From Desulfovibrio sp. (GTDB lineage: Bacteria; Desulfobacterota; Desulfovibrionia; Desulfovibrionales; Desulfovibrionaceae), in assembly GCA_031280915.1 (NCBI GenBank), contig JAITGC010000081.1, positions 1 through 64,000 of the forward strand: a DNA stretch of 64,000 nt, in the 5' to 3' direction. Positions 43,511-51,553 of the stretch are shown in pieces (within the stretch, counting starts at the first letter, position 1; every line of letters begins with the position of its first letter). A program made the position numbers and the translations under genes. A model generated the notes under the pieces. The model did not search any database. It saw only the letters and a program-made list of their open reading frames with translations, and was not told the origin of the DNA.

Positions 43511-43598
43511 CGCCGAGCGTTCCCGCTTCGCTGCCTTGGCAGTGGCGGCGTTTGTATTCGCCCCGCCGCCAGAGCAATTTCGACGTGAAATTGCTAGT
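43511..43598 (-). repeat. Dispersed intergenic repeat, copy E
   Basis: Minus strand agcaatttcacgtcgaaattgctctggcggcggggcgaatacaaacgccgccactgcc matches copy B. Confidence 0.75.
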
Positions 43599-43902
43599 GA
43601 AACAGGGCGCGCAGGGCCGTCACCGCGGGCATGTTGTTCCGATCAAGGGAAATAAAAAAAGAATTGCCGTAATTGGCCAGAAGAAGGGCCTCCATGACAA
43701 AGGGCATTCCGCCCGCCTCGGCCGTGACATCGTTTTCTTCCGGCGCGTCAAGAGTCACCCTGAGTATTCTGCGGACATCGTTGCGGCAGGAAACGCAGCC
43801 GCTGACAAATTCCCGCAGGCGGAAGCACGCCGCGCCGCCTTCCTTGTCCAGAAAGCTGTGAAGAGCCTTTCGGGCTTCATTGGTGAAGGTGATGTTCAGC
43901 AT
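43594..43902 (-). CDS. HesB/IscA-like protein, paralog 1
   Basis: MLNITFTNEARKALHSFLDKEGGAACFRLREFVSGCVSCRNDVRRILRVTLD; divergent homolog of the next two genes. Confidence 0.7.
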   Translation of the reverse strand: MLNITFTNEARKALHSFLDKEGGAACFRLREFVSGCVSCRNDVRRILRVTLDAPEENDVTAEAGGMPFVMEALLLANYGNSFFISLDRNNMPAVTALRALFH

Positions 43903-43970
43903 GGCAGAATTTGTCCGGCGCCGGCCGCCGCGCTTCCTGGGCGGGCCGGCGCCGGACGGGAATATGGTTG

Positions 43971-44255
43971 TTACTGCGCCGCTTCGACTACGGGCATTTT
44001 ATTTTCATCCAGAGACACGGAGAAATTTTCACCATATTGTTCAGCAAGCTCCTCGCTGATGACAAAGGGCAGGGAGTTGGCCTCCCCTTCCCTGTCCTCG
44101 TCCTCGCGTTCGTCGATGCTCAACCTGAGCACGATTTTGCTTTTGCAGGCTGAACCGACCTTAGTTTCGCGAATGCGCACGACAGCCTGTTTCCCTTCCT
44201 CTTTCAACAGGGTCTCAAGTTTTTCGGCGGCGTCGGATGTTATGGCGATATTCAT
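43971..44255 (-). CDS. HesB/IscA-like protein, paralog 2 (Cys form)
   Basis: 94 aa MNIAITSDAAEKLETLLKEEGKQAVVRIRETKVGSACKSKIVLRLSIDERED; start corrected to 44255. Confidence 0.8.
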   Translation of the reverse strand: MNIAITSDAAEKLETLLKEEGKQAVVRIRETKVGSACKSKIVLRLSIDEREDEDREGEANSLPFVISEELAEQYGENFSVSLDENKMPVVEAAQ

Positions 44256-44322
44256 GGGAACTCCTTTTTTGTTTCGCCCGGCGTGGCCCCTGGTCACACC
44301 GGGGACAAAAAGCGGAATAACC

Positions 44323-44607
44323 CTATTGAACCGCTTCCACTACGGGCATTTGATTTTCATCCAGAGACACGGAGAAATTTTCACCATATTGATCAGCGAG
44401 TTCCTCGCTGATGACAAAGGGCAGGGAATTCACCTCCCCTTCTTTGTCTTCGTCTTCACGTTCGTCAATACTCAACCTGAGCACGATTTTGCTTTTTCAG
44501 CCTGAGCCGATTTTTGTCTCGCGGATGCGTACGACAGCGTCACCGCCTTCCTCTTTCAGGAGGGCATTGAGTTTGTCGGCGGCCTCGGCGGTAATGCTGA
44601 TGTTCAT
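44323..44607 (-). CDS. HesB/IscA-like protein, paralog 3, candidate selenoprotein (in-frame UGA at codon 37)
   Basis: MNISITAEAADKLNALLKEEGGDAVVRIRETKIGSG[UGA]KSKIVLRLSIDEREDEDKEGEVNSLPFVISEELADQYGENFSVSLDENQMPVVEAVQ*; UGA at 44499-44497; same length as paralog 2, where this codon is TGC. Confidence 0.75.
44463..44485 (-). promoter_or_regulatory. Candidate bacterial SECIS hairpin downstream of UGA
   Basis: Minus-strand CGTGCTCAGGTTGAGTATTGACG: CTCA/TGAG stem with GGT apical loop, GG 19 nt after the UGA. Confidence 0.4.
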
Positions 44608-44626
44608 CGAAAACCTCGTGTTTTTT

Positions 44627-44669
44627 GGGCAACGGCAGCCTTGGGGGTGAGTTGAGGCTGCCGTTGCCC
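44627..44669 (-). other. Intercistronic hairpin between GRE gene and hesB-like genes
   Basis: Perfect 15-bp stem gggcaacggcagcct / aggctgccgttgccc; no U-tract on the transcribed strand. Confidence 0.7.
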
Positions 44670-44686
44670 GTGTATGGAGGAAAGCT

Positions 44687-47122
44687 CTATTGGGCCGTGG
44701 CGTACTGGGTGCGTTTGATGATTTCGCTTTGCACGCCCTTGTCCAGACGGGTGAAGTAGGCGCTGAATCCGGCCACGCGGACCACAAGTTCCTTGTGGGT
44801 CTCCGGCAGTTTCTGCGCCTCGCGCAGGGTCTCCGTGTCAACGCAGTTGAACTGGATGTGGCAGCCGCCCAGATCATAGTAAGTCTTTATGAGCGAGAGC
44901 AGGGTGCGCGCTCCGGCCGTACCCTCCAGGAAAGACGGCAGCAGCTTCACGTTCAGGTGGTTCGCGTTGAATTTCACGGTGTCAATGGCCTGGGCCGCGG
45001 ATTTCAGCATGGCGGTGACGCCGTTCACGTCGGTGCCCGGCATGGCGGACACGCTGGCGTCCGTCATGGGTTCGCCTCTGCGGCGGCCGTTGGGCAGAGC
45101 GCCGGTCATCGGGGCGAAATAGTTGTGGAAGGACAGGGAGAAGGCGTCCATGCGGGCCTCGTGTCCGAAGTAGTCCGTGCCCGTGGCGCGGTACATCTGC
45201 TCAATGTCGCGGTACATCCGCTGCACAAGCTGATCCACATCAGGATCGTCATTACCGTGCTTGGGGGCTTCAAAGCACAGTTTGCGCTCTTCCTCATAGC
45301 CTTCGAAATTGGCCGCGAGGGCTTCCAGCAGACGTTCCATGCTCAGCTTTTTTGTGTCGTAGACCAGATGCTTGACGGCATAGAGGGAATTGGCCGCGTC
45401 AACGCCACTGGTGGTGATGCACAGGGATTGGGCGTATTTCGGGCCGCCCTGCTCTTCATACAGGCCCTTTTCCAGGCAGCCTTCAATAACGCTGGAACGG
45501 AAAATGCTGGGGACGACCTCTTCGCGCATGGAGTTGCCGATGTCGGTGATTCTGCGCTGCAGCAGCAGGCAATGGGCGGTGTGCTTTTTGAAAGCGTCGT
45601 AAAATTCCTCAAACGTGCTAAAGGACTTGGCGTCGCCGGCCTTGATGCCGATTTGCTTCTTGGTGTACGGGTCATAGCCGTCATTGAGGGTGAACTCCAC
45701 CAGTTTGGCCAGGTTGGGCTGCCCTTCAAAGGTCACGTAGGAACCCTGGCCCGCCTGCCCCGTGCCCACGCAGCCGAAAACAACGCAATTTTTGCGCGCT
45801 TCGCCTATGGAGATGCCGCGCGTGCCGAAGCGTGCCAGATGCCGTTGCACGACAACGGCGTTATTCATGAACTGCGGCTGGCCGACGCCGGTGCGGATGA
45901 CGTCAATGGCCTTGTGCAGGTAGGATTCTTTCATCTTGGGATGATAGAAAAGAGCCAGCGTGGGCTGAATGTTCTTCATGGCGATCTGGCAGTCCATGAG
46001 CAGTTCCTCAAGCTCGGTGCTGGCGTCTTCGCCGTCTTCCGTCATTCCGCCGATGGAAATGACCTGGCCCGTATGGCCCGACAGGGCGAGAGCATATGCC
46101 GTGCCTTGGTACACCGCTATTTCCAGATGCTTGATAAACTGGAATTTGAGCAGAGTGAGGGCCTGGTCGCGCGTCAGCACCCCTTCGTCCAGGTCTTTGT
46201 GGTAATAGGGATACATATATTGGCCATACCGCCCCGGCGAAGTGCCGCAGCCGGCCTGCTCAATTTCTATGCACAGATGCGTGAACCAGAAGGCCTGCAC
46301 GGCCTCGCGGAAGTTGCGGGCGGGGAATTCCGGCACACGGCGGCAGACTTCGGCGATTTCCAGCAGTTCGGCCTTGGCCTTGGGGTCGCTTTCCTTCCCG
46401 GCCTCGGCCTCGGCCAGGTCGGCGTAGCGATGGGCATAGGCCACCACAGCCTTGAGGGCTACCTGGCAGGCCCGGTAGAATTCCATTTTCGGAACATTGG
46501 TGGCTTTTTTGGGCAGCGCTTCAAGATGGGCGTCCACTTCCGCCAGAATGGCGGCGATGCCCTTGTTGATGATCTTGGCGTAGTCACACGCGCCGGAGCC
46601 GGTGCTGTTGTCGTTGACGGGATATATCCAGCCTGACTTGACAAGCAGTTCGGCGTTTTCGTTATATATTTCCTTGTATATTTTGTTGGCGCGGTCGTAG
46701 GTGGTGCTGCCCTTCCACTGCTTGTACACCTTTTTGAGCAGATCCTGCGTTTCCTGAGGGATGCTCACTTCGCCGAGGGAAGACATTTTGACCATGTCAA
46801 GCTCGTCCTTGATCCAGTTGACCTGCCATTCGGGGTAGGGGTAGACGCCGGCCCGGATGCCCGTCATGGTGCCCACAACGGGGTTGGCGTCAAGGAAAAT
46901 ATCCTTTTTCGTCAGCACGCGTTCCAGAAGCCTGGCCCGGAGCATGACGTTGGACTCCCCCTTGTATTCCTCATACACTTCCATGAGAAATTGCAGGCGT
47001 TGCGGGTCCATCTTTTGCGGGGCATCCATAAGAAACGCCTTGTGCGCCTTGATACGCTGCTCGGCGGTGCTCCAGTTGACGGCGCACTTCGCGGAGTCTG
47101 TTTTCATGGAGTCTTTTAACAT
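44687..47122 (-). CDS. Glycyl radical enzyme (PFL-like superfamily) with atypical GCVGTG active-site loop
   Basis: C-terminal glycyl motif RVAGFSAYF (Gly785 by ORF numbering); Cys451 in VVFGCVGTGQAGQGSY; RBS aaggag upstream. Confidence 0.93.
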   Translation of the reverse strand: MLKDSMKTDSAKCAVNWSTAEQRIKAHKAFLMDAPQKMDPQRLQFLMEVYEEYKGESNVMLRARLLERVLTKKDIFLDANPVVGTMTGIRAGVYPYPEWQVNWIKDELDMVKMSSLGEVSIPQETQDLLKKVYKQWKGSTTYDRANKIYKEIYNENAELLVKSGWIYPVNDNSTGSGACDYAKIINKGIAAILAEVDAHLEALPKKATNVPKMEFYRACQVALKAVVAYAHRYADLAEAEAGKESDPKAKAELLEIAEVCRRVPEFPARNFREAVQAFWFTHLCIEIEQAGCGTSPGRYGQYMYPYYHKDLDEGVLTRDQALTLLKFQFIKHLEIAVYQGTAYALALSGHTGQVISIGGMTEDGEDASTELEELLMDCQIAMKNIQPTLALFYHPKMKESYLHKAIDVIRTGVGQPQFMNNAVVVQRHLARFGTRGISIGEARKNCVVFGCVGTGQAGQGSYVTFEGQPNLAKLVEFTLNDGYDPYTKKQIGIKAGDAKSFSTFEEFYDAFKKHTAHCLLLQRRITDIGNSMREEVVPSIFRSSVIEGCLEKGLYEEQGGPKYAQSLCITTSGVDAANSLYAVKHLVYDTKKLSMERLLEALAANFEGYEEERKLCFEAPKHGNDDPDVDQLVQRMYRDIEQMYRATGTDYFGHEARMDAFSLSFHNYFAPMTGALPNGRRRGEPMTDASVSAMPGTDVNGVTAMLKSAAQAIDTVKFNANHLNVKLLPSFLEGTAGARTLLSLIKTYYDLGGCHIQFNCVDTETLREAQKLPETHKELVVRVAGFSAYFTRLDKGVQSEIIKRTQYATAQ

Positions 47123-47190
47123 ATAGTTCTCCTTATATTTTAAAAGTGTTTTGCGGCTGTGAACAGCTCATCCCGTTGCCGGTGGCAGTA

Positions 47191-47206
47191 GCAATACCTA
47201 TGCCAA
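47191..47206 (-). promoter_or_regulatory. Sigma-54 (-24/-12) promoter of the GRE gene
   Basis: Minus strand TGGCATAGGTATTGCT versus TGGCAC-N5-TTGCW, about 70 bp upstream of the ATG. Confidence 0.75.
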
Positions 47207-47717
47207 AAAAAATATAAATAATTTTAATATATTAGATGCCTTATTTTCTTGTCGCGGGGCACAGGATAAGCAACAAAGGGGGGATTGTTTTTGCAACACT
47301 GTGAAATAATTAATTTTATTCTGTGCAAGCAGTATCCTGGCGCATGTATTGAAAGCGGTACATCTGTCTTTATTGCGTGACGTCCGGGCGTTTTTGGCGG
47401 GGACATCCGGATGCCTCCCGGTAATTTCTTCGGGCCGGGGGGAAATAATCCGGATGCCCCCGGCCCCGCGGCGCGGAAGGGGCAAAGGGGGCCGGCCGGA
47501 TTGTTTTTCAGGTTTTCGTGGTGTGCGCAAGCGATAAATCATGCCGACAGCACTTGTCATTAAAATAAAAATGGTATAAAGTGGTTTAATGTGCGATAAG
47601 CGTGTGCATTCCGTGCGCTTTTTGCGCGCGTAGCCTTGAGGTATTGGCATTTACGGTTGACCGGACACATGTCCCGCAGCTTCCGTGATACAACAAACAC
47701 CACGTGGAGGTATGGCA

Positions 47718-49031
47718 ATGGCGAAACATGCAACCCCCCTGTTGGACAAGCTTGAATCCGGCCCATGGCCGAGCTTTGTGTCCGACATCAAACAAGAAGC
47801 GGCCAATCGGAATAAAAATCCGAAGGGCCTGGATTATCAAATCCCCAAAGACTGCCCTGAAGATCTGCTGGGTGTGCTGGAGCTCTCGTATGTCGAGAAG
47901 GAGAGCCACTGGAAGCACGGCGGAATTGTGGGCGTGTTCGGCTACGGCGGCGGCGTCATCGGCCGCTATTCCGACCAGCCGGAGAAGTTCCCCGGCGTGG
48001 CGCATTTCCACACCATGCGCGTGGCCCAACCCTCCGGCAAGTACTACCACAGCAAATTTTTGCGCGATCTGTGCGACATCTGGGATCTGCGTGGTTCCGG
48101 CATTACCAACATGCACGGCTCCACCGGCGATATCGTGCTCCTGGGCACCCAGACGCCCCAGCTTGAAGAAATTTTCCACGAACTGACTCACAATATGAAG
48201 GTGGACCTCGGCGGTTCCGGCTCCAACCTGCGCACGCCGGAAGCCTGCCTGGGCCAGTCCCGTTGCGAATATGCCTGCTACAACACGCAGGGCATGTGCT
48301 ATCAGCTTACCATGGATTACCAGGACGAGCTGCACCGCCCGGCTTTTCCCTACAAGTTCAAATTCAAGTTTGACGGATGCCCCAACGGCTGCGTGTGCGC
48401 CATGGCCCGTTCCGATTTTGCCGTGGTCGGCACCTGGAAAGACGACATCAAGATTGACCAGGAAAAAGTCAAGGCCTATGTGGGCGGCGCCATAAAGCCC
48501 AACGCCGGCGCCCATACCAATCCGAAATGGGGCAAGTTTGATATTCAGGCCGAAGTCGTTAATCTTTGCCCCACCCACTGCATGAAGTGGGACGGCTCCA
48601 AACTCTCCATCAAAACCGCTGACTGCGTACGCTGTATGCATTGCATAAACACCATGCCCCAGGCCCTGCACATAGGCGACGAGCGCGGCGCGAGCATTCT
48701 TGTGGGCGCCAAGGCTCCGGTGGTGGACGGCGCCCAGATGGGTTCGCTCCTTGTGCCCTTTATTTCCTGCGAGGAGCCGTATGACGAAGTCAAGGGAGTC
48801 ATCGAAAAAATTTGGGACTGGTGGATGGAAGAAGGCAAAAACCGTGAGCGCGTGGGCGAAACGATGAAGCGCCTGTCCTTCCAGAAACTGCTGGAAGTCA
48901 CGGATATTCCCGCCGCGGCCCACCATGTCAAGGAACCCCGCTCCAACCCCTACATCTTCTTCAAGGAAGAAGAGGTGCCCGGTGGTTGGACGCGCGACCT
49001 TGACGCCTACCGTAAACGTCATCAACGCTAG
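47718..49031 (+). CDS. dsrA: Dissimilatory sulfite reductase subunit alpha
   Basis: MAKHATPLLDKLESGPWPSFVSDIK...; siroheme/FeS Cys motifs CLGQSRCEYAC and CPNGCVC; ferredoxin CVRCMHC. Confidence 0.97.
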   Translation: MAKHATPLLDKLESGPWPSFVSDIKQEAANRNKNPKGLDYQIPKDCPEDLLGVLELSYVEKESHWKHGGIVGVFGYGGGVIGRYSDQPEKFPGVAHFHTMRVAQPSGKYYHSKFLRDLCDIWDLRGSGITNMHGSTGDIVLLGTQTPQLEEIFHELTHNMKVDLGGSGSNLRTPEACLGQSRCEYACYNTQGMCYQLTMDYQDELHRPAFPYKFKFKFDGCPNGCVCAMARSDFAVVGTWKDDIKIDQEKVKAYVGGAIKPNAGAHTNPKWGKFDIQAEVVNLCPTHCMKWDGSKLSIKTADCVRCMHCINTMPQALHIGDERGASILVGAKAPVVDGAQMGSLLVPFISCEEPYDEVKGVIEKIWDWWMEEGKNRERVGETMKRLSFQKLLEVTDIPAAAHHVKEPRSNPYIFFKEEEVPGGWTRDLDAYRKRHQR

Positions 49032-49049
49032 CAGAAAGGGGAGAAGAAC

Positions 49050-50195
49050 ATGGCTTTTATTTCTTCCGGGTACAATCCCGAAAAACCGATGGAAAACCGC
49101 ATCACCGACATCGGCCCCCACAAGTATGACGAATATTTCCCGCCGGTCATCAAGAAGAATTTCGGCAAATGGCTTTACCATGAAATTCTGGAACCCGGCG
49201 TACTCATGCATGTGGCCGAGAGCGGCGACAAGGTCTATACCGTCCGCGTGGGCGGCACCCGTACCATGTCCATAACGCACATCCGCGAACTGTGCGATAT
49301 CGCCGACAAATACTGCGGGGGATACCTGCGCTGGACCACTCGCAACAATGTGGAATTCATGGTCACCGACGAGGCGGCCATGAAGGGCCTGCGCGACGAA
49401 CTGAACGGCCGCAAATTTTCCGGCGGCTCCTTCAAGTTTCCCGTGGGCGGCACAGGAGCGGGCATCAGCAATATGGTGCACACCCAGGGCTGGATTCACT
49501 GCCACACGCCGGCTACCGACGCTTCCGGCCCCGTGAAATGCGTGATGGACGCCGTTTTTGACGATTTCAAAGACATGCGTCTGCCCTCTCCGGTGCGCAT
49601 TGCCCTTGCCTGCTGCATTAACATGTGCGGCGCCGTGCACTGCTCGGACATCGGCCTTGTGGGCATTCATCGCAAACCGCCGATGGTTGACCACGAATGG
49701 GCAGACCAGCTCTGCGAAATTCCGCTGGCCGTCGCCGCTTGCCCCACCGCCGCCGTTCGGCCGACAACGGTGGAATATAAGGGCGAAAAAGTAAAGTCCA
49801 TCGCCATCAAGGAAGACCGCTGCATGTACTGCGGCAACTGCTACACCATGTGCCCCGCCCTGCCCATTTCCGACGGCGACGGCGACGGTATTGCCATCAT
49901 GGTGGGCGGCAAGGTCTCCAACCGTATCTCCACGCCCAAATTCTCCAAGGTCGTTGTGGGGTATATTCCCAATGAGCCGCCGCGCTGGCCCACACTGACC
50001 AAGGTTGTGAAGCACATTGTTGAGGTCTATGCCGCCAATGCCAATAAATACGAGCGCATCGGCGACTGGGCTGAACGCATCGGCTGGGAGTCCTTCTTCA
50101 AGTTGACCGGCCTTGAATTCACCCACCATCTGATTGACGACTTCCGCGATCCCGCCTACTATACATGGCGGCAGAGCACACAGTTCAAATTCTAG
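49050..50195 (+). CDS. dsrB: Dissimilatory sulfite reductase subunit beta
   Basis: [23 protein letters not shown]...; [23 protein letters not shown]. Confidence 0.97.
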   Translation: MAFISSGYNPEKPMENRITDIGPHKYDEYFPPVIKKNFGKWLYHEILEPGVLMHVAESGDKVYTVRVGGTRTMSITHIRELCDIADKYCGGYLRWTTRNNVEFMVTDEAAMKGLRDELNGRKFSGGSFKFPVGGTGAGISNMVHTQGWIHCHTPATDASGPVKCVMDAVFDDFKDMRLPSPVRIALACCINMCGAVHCSDIGLVGIHRKPPMVDHEWADQLCEIPLAVAACPTAAVRPTTVEYKGEKVKSIAIKEDRCMYCGNCYTMCPALPISDGDGDGIAIMVGGKVSNRISTPKFSKVVVGYIPNEPPRWPTLTKVVKHIVEVYAANANKYERIGDWAERIGWESFFKLTGLEFTHHLIDDFRDPAYYTWRQSTQFKF

Positions 50196-50205
50196 GCATC
50201 TTAAC

Positions 50206-50236
50206 CCCGGCGGCGCGCAAAACACGCGCCGCCGGG
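50206..50236 (+). other. Intercistronic hairpin dsrB-dsrD
   Basis: Perfect 12-bp stem cccggcggcgcg-caaaaca-cgcgccgccggg. Confidence 0.75.
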
Positions 50237-50256
50237 AAATTATGTGGAGAAAACAG

Positions 50257-50490
50257 ATGGCTGAAAAAGACGTTGTTGTTGATTTTCTGAAAAGCAAATC
50301 CGCGTCAAAGTCCAAGTTTTATTTCAAGGACTTTCAGGAGCTTTTTCCGGACAAAGGCCCTCGCGACGTGAAAAAAATTCTTACCCAGCTCGTCAATGAG
50401 GAAGTGCTGGAATTTTGGTCTTCCGGCTCCACAACCATGTACGGCCTTAAAGGGGCGGGCAAACAGTCCCAGGCCGAAGGCGAAGGTTAA
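50257..50490 (+). CDS. dsrD: DsrD, dissimilatory sulfite reductase-associated protein
   Basis: MAEKDVVVDFLKSKSASKSKFYFKDFQELFPDKGPRDVKKILTQLVNEEVLEFWSSGSTTMYGLKGAG. Confidence 0.95.
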   Translation: MAEKDVVVDFLKSKSASKSKFYFKDFQELFPDKGPRDVKKILTQLVNEEVLEFWSSGSTTMYGLKGAGKQSQAEGEG

Positions 50491-50593
50491 TAATCAGCGC
50501 GGCTGAACACCAATGGAGCACATGGCCGGCCTGGGGCAAGGCGGCTGGCGCACTGCGTCCGGAGAGCCGGCCCGCGCGGAGCGCAAAGTCCTG

Positions 50594-50721
50594 AAGCAAT
50601 TTCACTTTGAAACTGCTCTGGCGGCGGGGTGAATGCATTGCCGCGCACTGCCGAGGCGTGGGCGAAATGTACTTTCGCCGTCAGGCGCCGCAGCAGGCGT
50701 TGAGGTCAATTTGCTCTGTTG
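50594..50721 (+). repeat. Dispersed intergenic repeat, copy B (longest)
   Basis: agcaatttcactttgaaactgctctggcggcggggtgaatgcattgccgcgcactgccgaggcgtgggcgaaatgtactttcgccgtcaggcgccgcagcag. Confidence 0.75.
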
Positions 50722-50808
50722 GCGTTACGAAAACAGAAAGATGTGCCGCAACCCGGTTGTGGCATTTCTTGTTTTCAGCCTGCCAAAACCGATTCTCTCC
50801 AAAACCGT

Positions 50809-50930
50809 TTACGCTTGAGATGTCGCTTGGCGGCGAAGTGAATTCGTCTTGCGGCAATTTTGCTGCAAGGATTCACAAGCAAATCCTTGCGGGGCAAATT
50901 ATACATTTTCAATGGCTTGCTCCAGCCGGG
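50809..50930 (+). repeat. Related degenerate repeat, copy G
   Basis: cgcttgagatgtcgcttggcggcgaagtgaattcgtcttg...acattttcaatgg, shared with copy F. Confidence 0.45.
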
Positions 50931-50968
50931 AACAGCGTTTCAAAATTAACACGCTTCAGGGAGGCGCA

Positions 50969-51532
50969 ATGCCCCTTTCATTTTCGCTGACGGAACAGGA
51001 CAAGGAATACCTTTCGCGTCTGAGTCGGCAATCCATACAGAGCATCTTTGATAAAACATCCGCGACTCCCGCGCCGCCGGACGCGGCGGAAAACAGCCCT
51101 CTGGCCGGAAATTTCGGTTCCTTTGTCACGCTTTCCATCAAGGCTCGCCTCAGGGGCTGCATCGGAACCATTGTCGGCCGTGAACCCCTTTATGCCAACG
51201 TCTGGCGTATGGCGCGCGCCTCCGCCTTTGAAGACAGGCGTTTTTCTCCCCTGACCCCGAATGAATGGCCAAACTGCGAGATGCACATTTCCGTTTTGGA
51301 TCAGCTCACTCCCTGCCCCTCTCCGGAAGCCGTTGAAGTGGGCCGCCACGGTCTTGTGCTGCAATATGACGGCCGTAGCGGCGTTTTTTTGCCGCAGGTG
51401 CCGGTGGAACAGGGATGGGACAGAACGGCCTATCTGGAGCACCTCTGTCTCAAGGCCGGGCTTGCGCCCGGAACCTGGCTCAAGCCCGGCGCGCGGCTAT
51501 ACTGGTATGAAGCGGTTGTTTTCCCGGCGTGA
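50969..51532 (+). CDS. AMMECR1-domain protein (AmmeMemoRadiSam system protein A type)
   Basis: GSFVTLSIKARLRGCIGTIVGREPLYANVWRMARASAFEDRRFSPLTPNEW. Confidence 0.88.
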   Translation: MPLSFSLTEQDKEYLSRLSRQSIQSIFDKTSATPAPPDAAENSPLAGNFGSFVTLSIKARLRGCIGTIVGREPLYANVWRMARASAFEDRRFSPLTPNEWPNCEMHISVLDQLTPCPSPEAVEVGRHGLVLQYDGRSGVFLPQVPVEQGWDRTAYLEHLCLKAGLAPGTWLKPGARLYWYEAVVFPA

Positions 51533-51553
51533 CCTTCAGGCTTTTTGCCGTTT

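Noticed and set aside
44323-44607. HesB-like paralog 3 as a simple pseudogene
   Set aside because: Not fully excluded, but the frame is intact after the UGA with mostly conservative differences, the UGA replaces a likely functional Cys, and a SECIS-like hairpin is present.
44627-44669. Rho-independent terminator after the GRE gene
   Set aside because: The hairpin is strong but on the GRE-coding strand it is followed by AAAAAA rather than U residues, so it was listed as an intercistronic structure.
44497-44877. 126-aa ORF annotated on the track ending at 44497
   Set aside because: Its N-terminal two thirds are antisense/out-of-frame to the GRE; only the last 36 residues are real (HesB-like paralog 3 up to the UGA).
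44690-46636. 648-aa plus-strand ORF inside the GRE gene
   Set aside because: Antisense shadow ORF of a clear GRE; no recognisable domain.
44687-47122. Naming the GRE pyruvate formate-lyase or isethionate sulfite-lyase
   Set aside because: No Cys-Cys pair (PFL) and no Cys-x-Glu (IslA/IseG); the product cannot be assigned from sequence alone.
47586-50315. 909-aa minus-strand ORF antisense to dsrAB
   Set aside because: Low-complexity, His/Gly/Ala-rich frame opposite well-recognised dsrA, dsrB and dsrD; arises from high GC and codon bias on the other strand.
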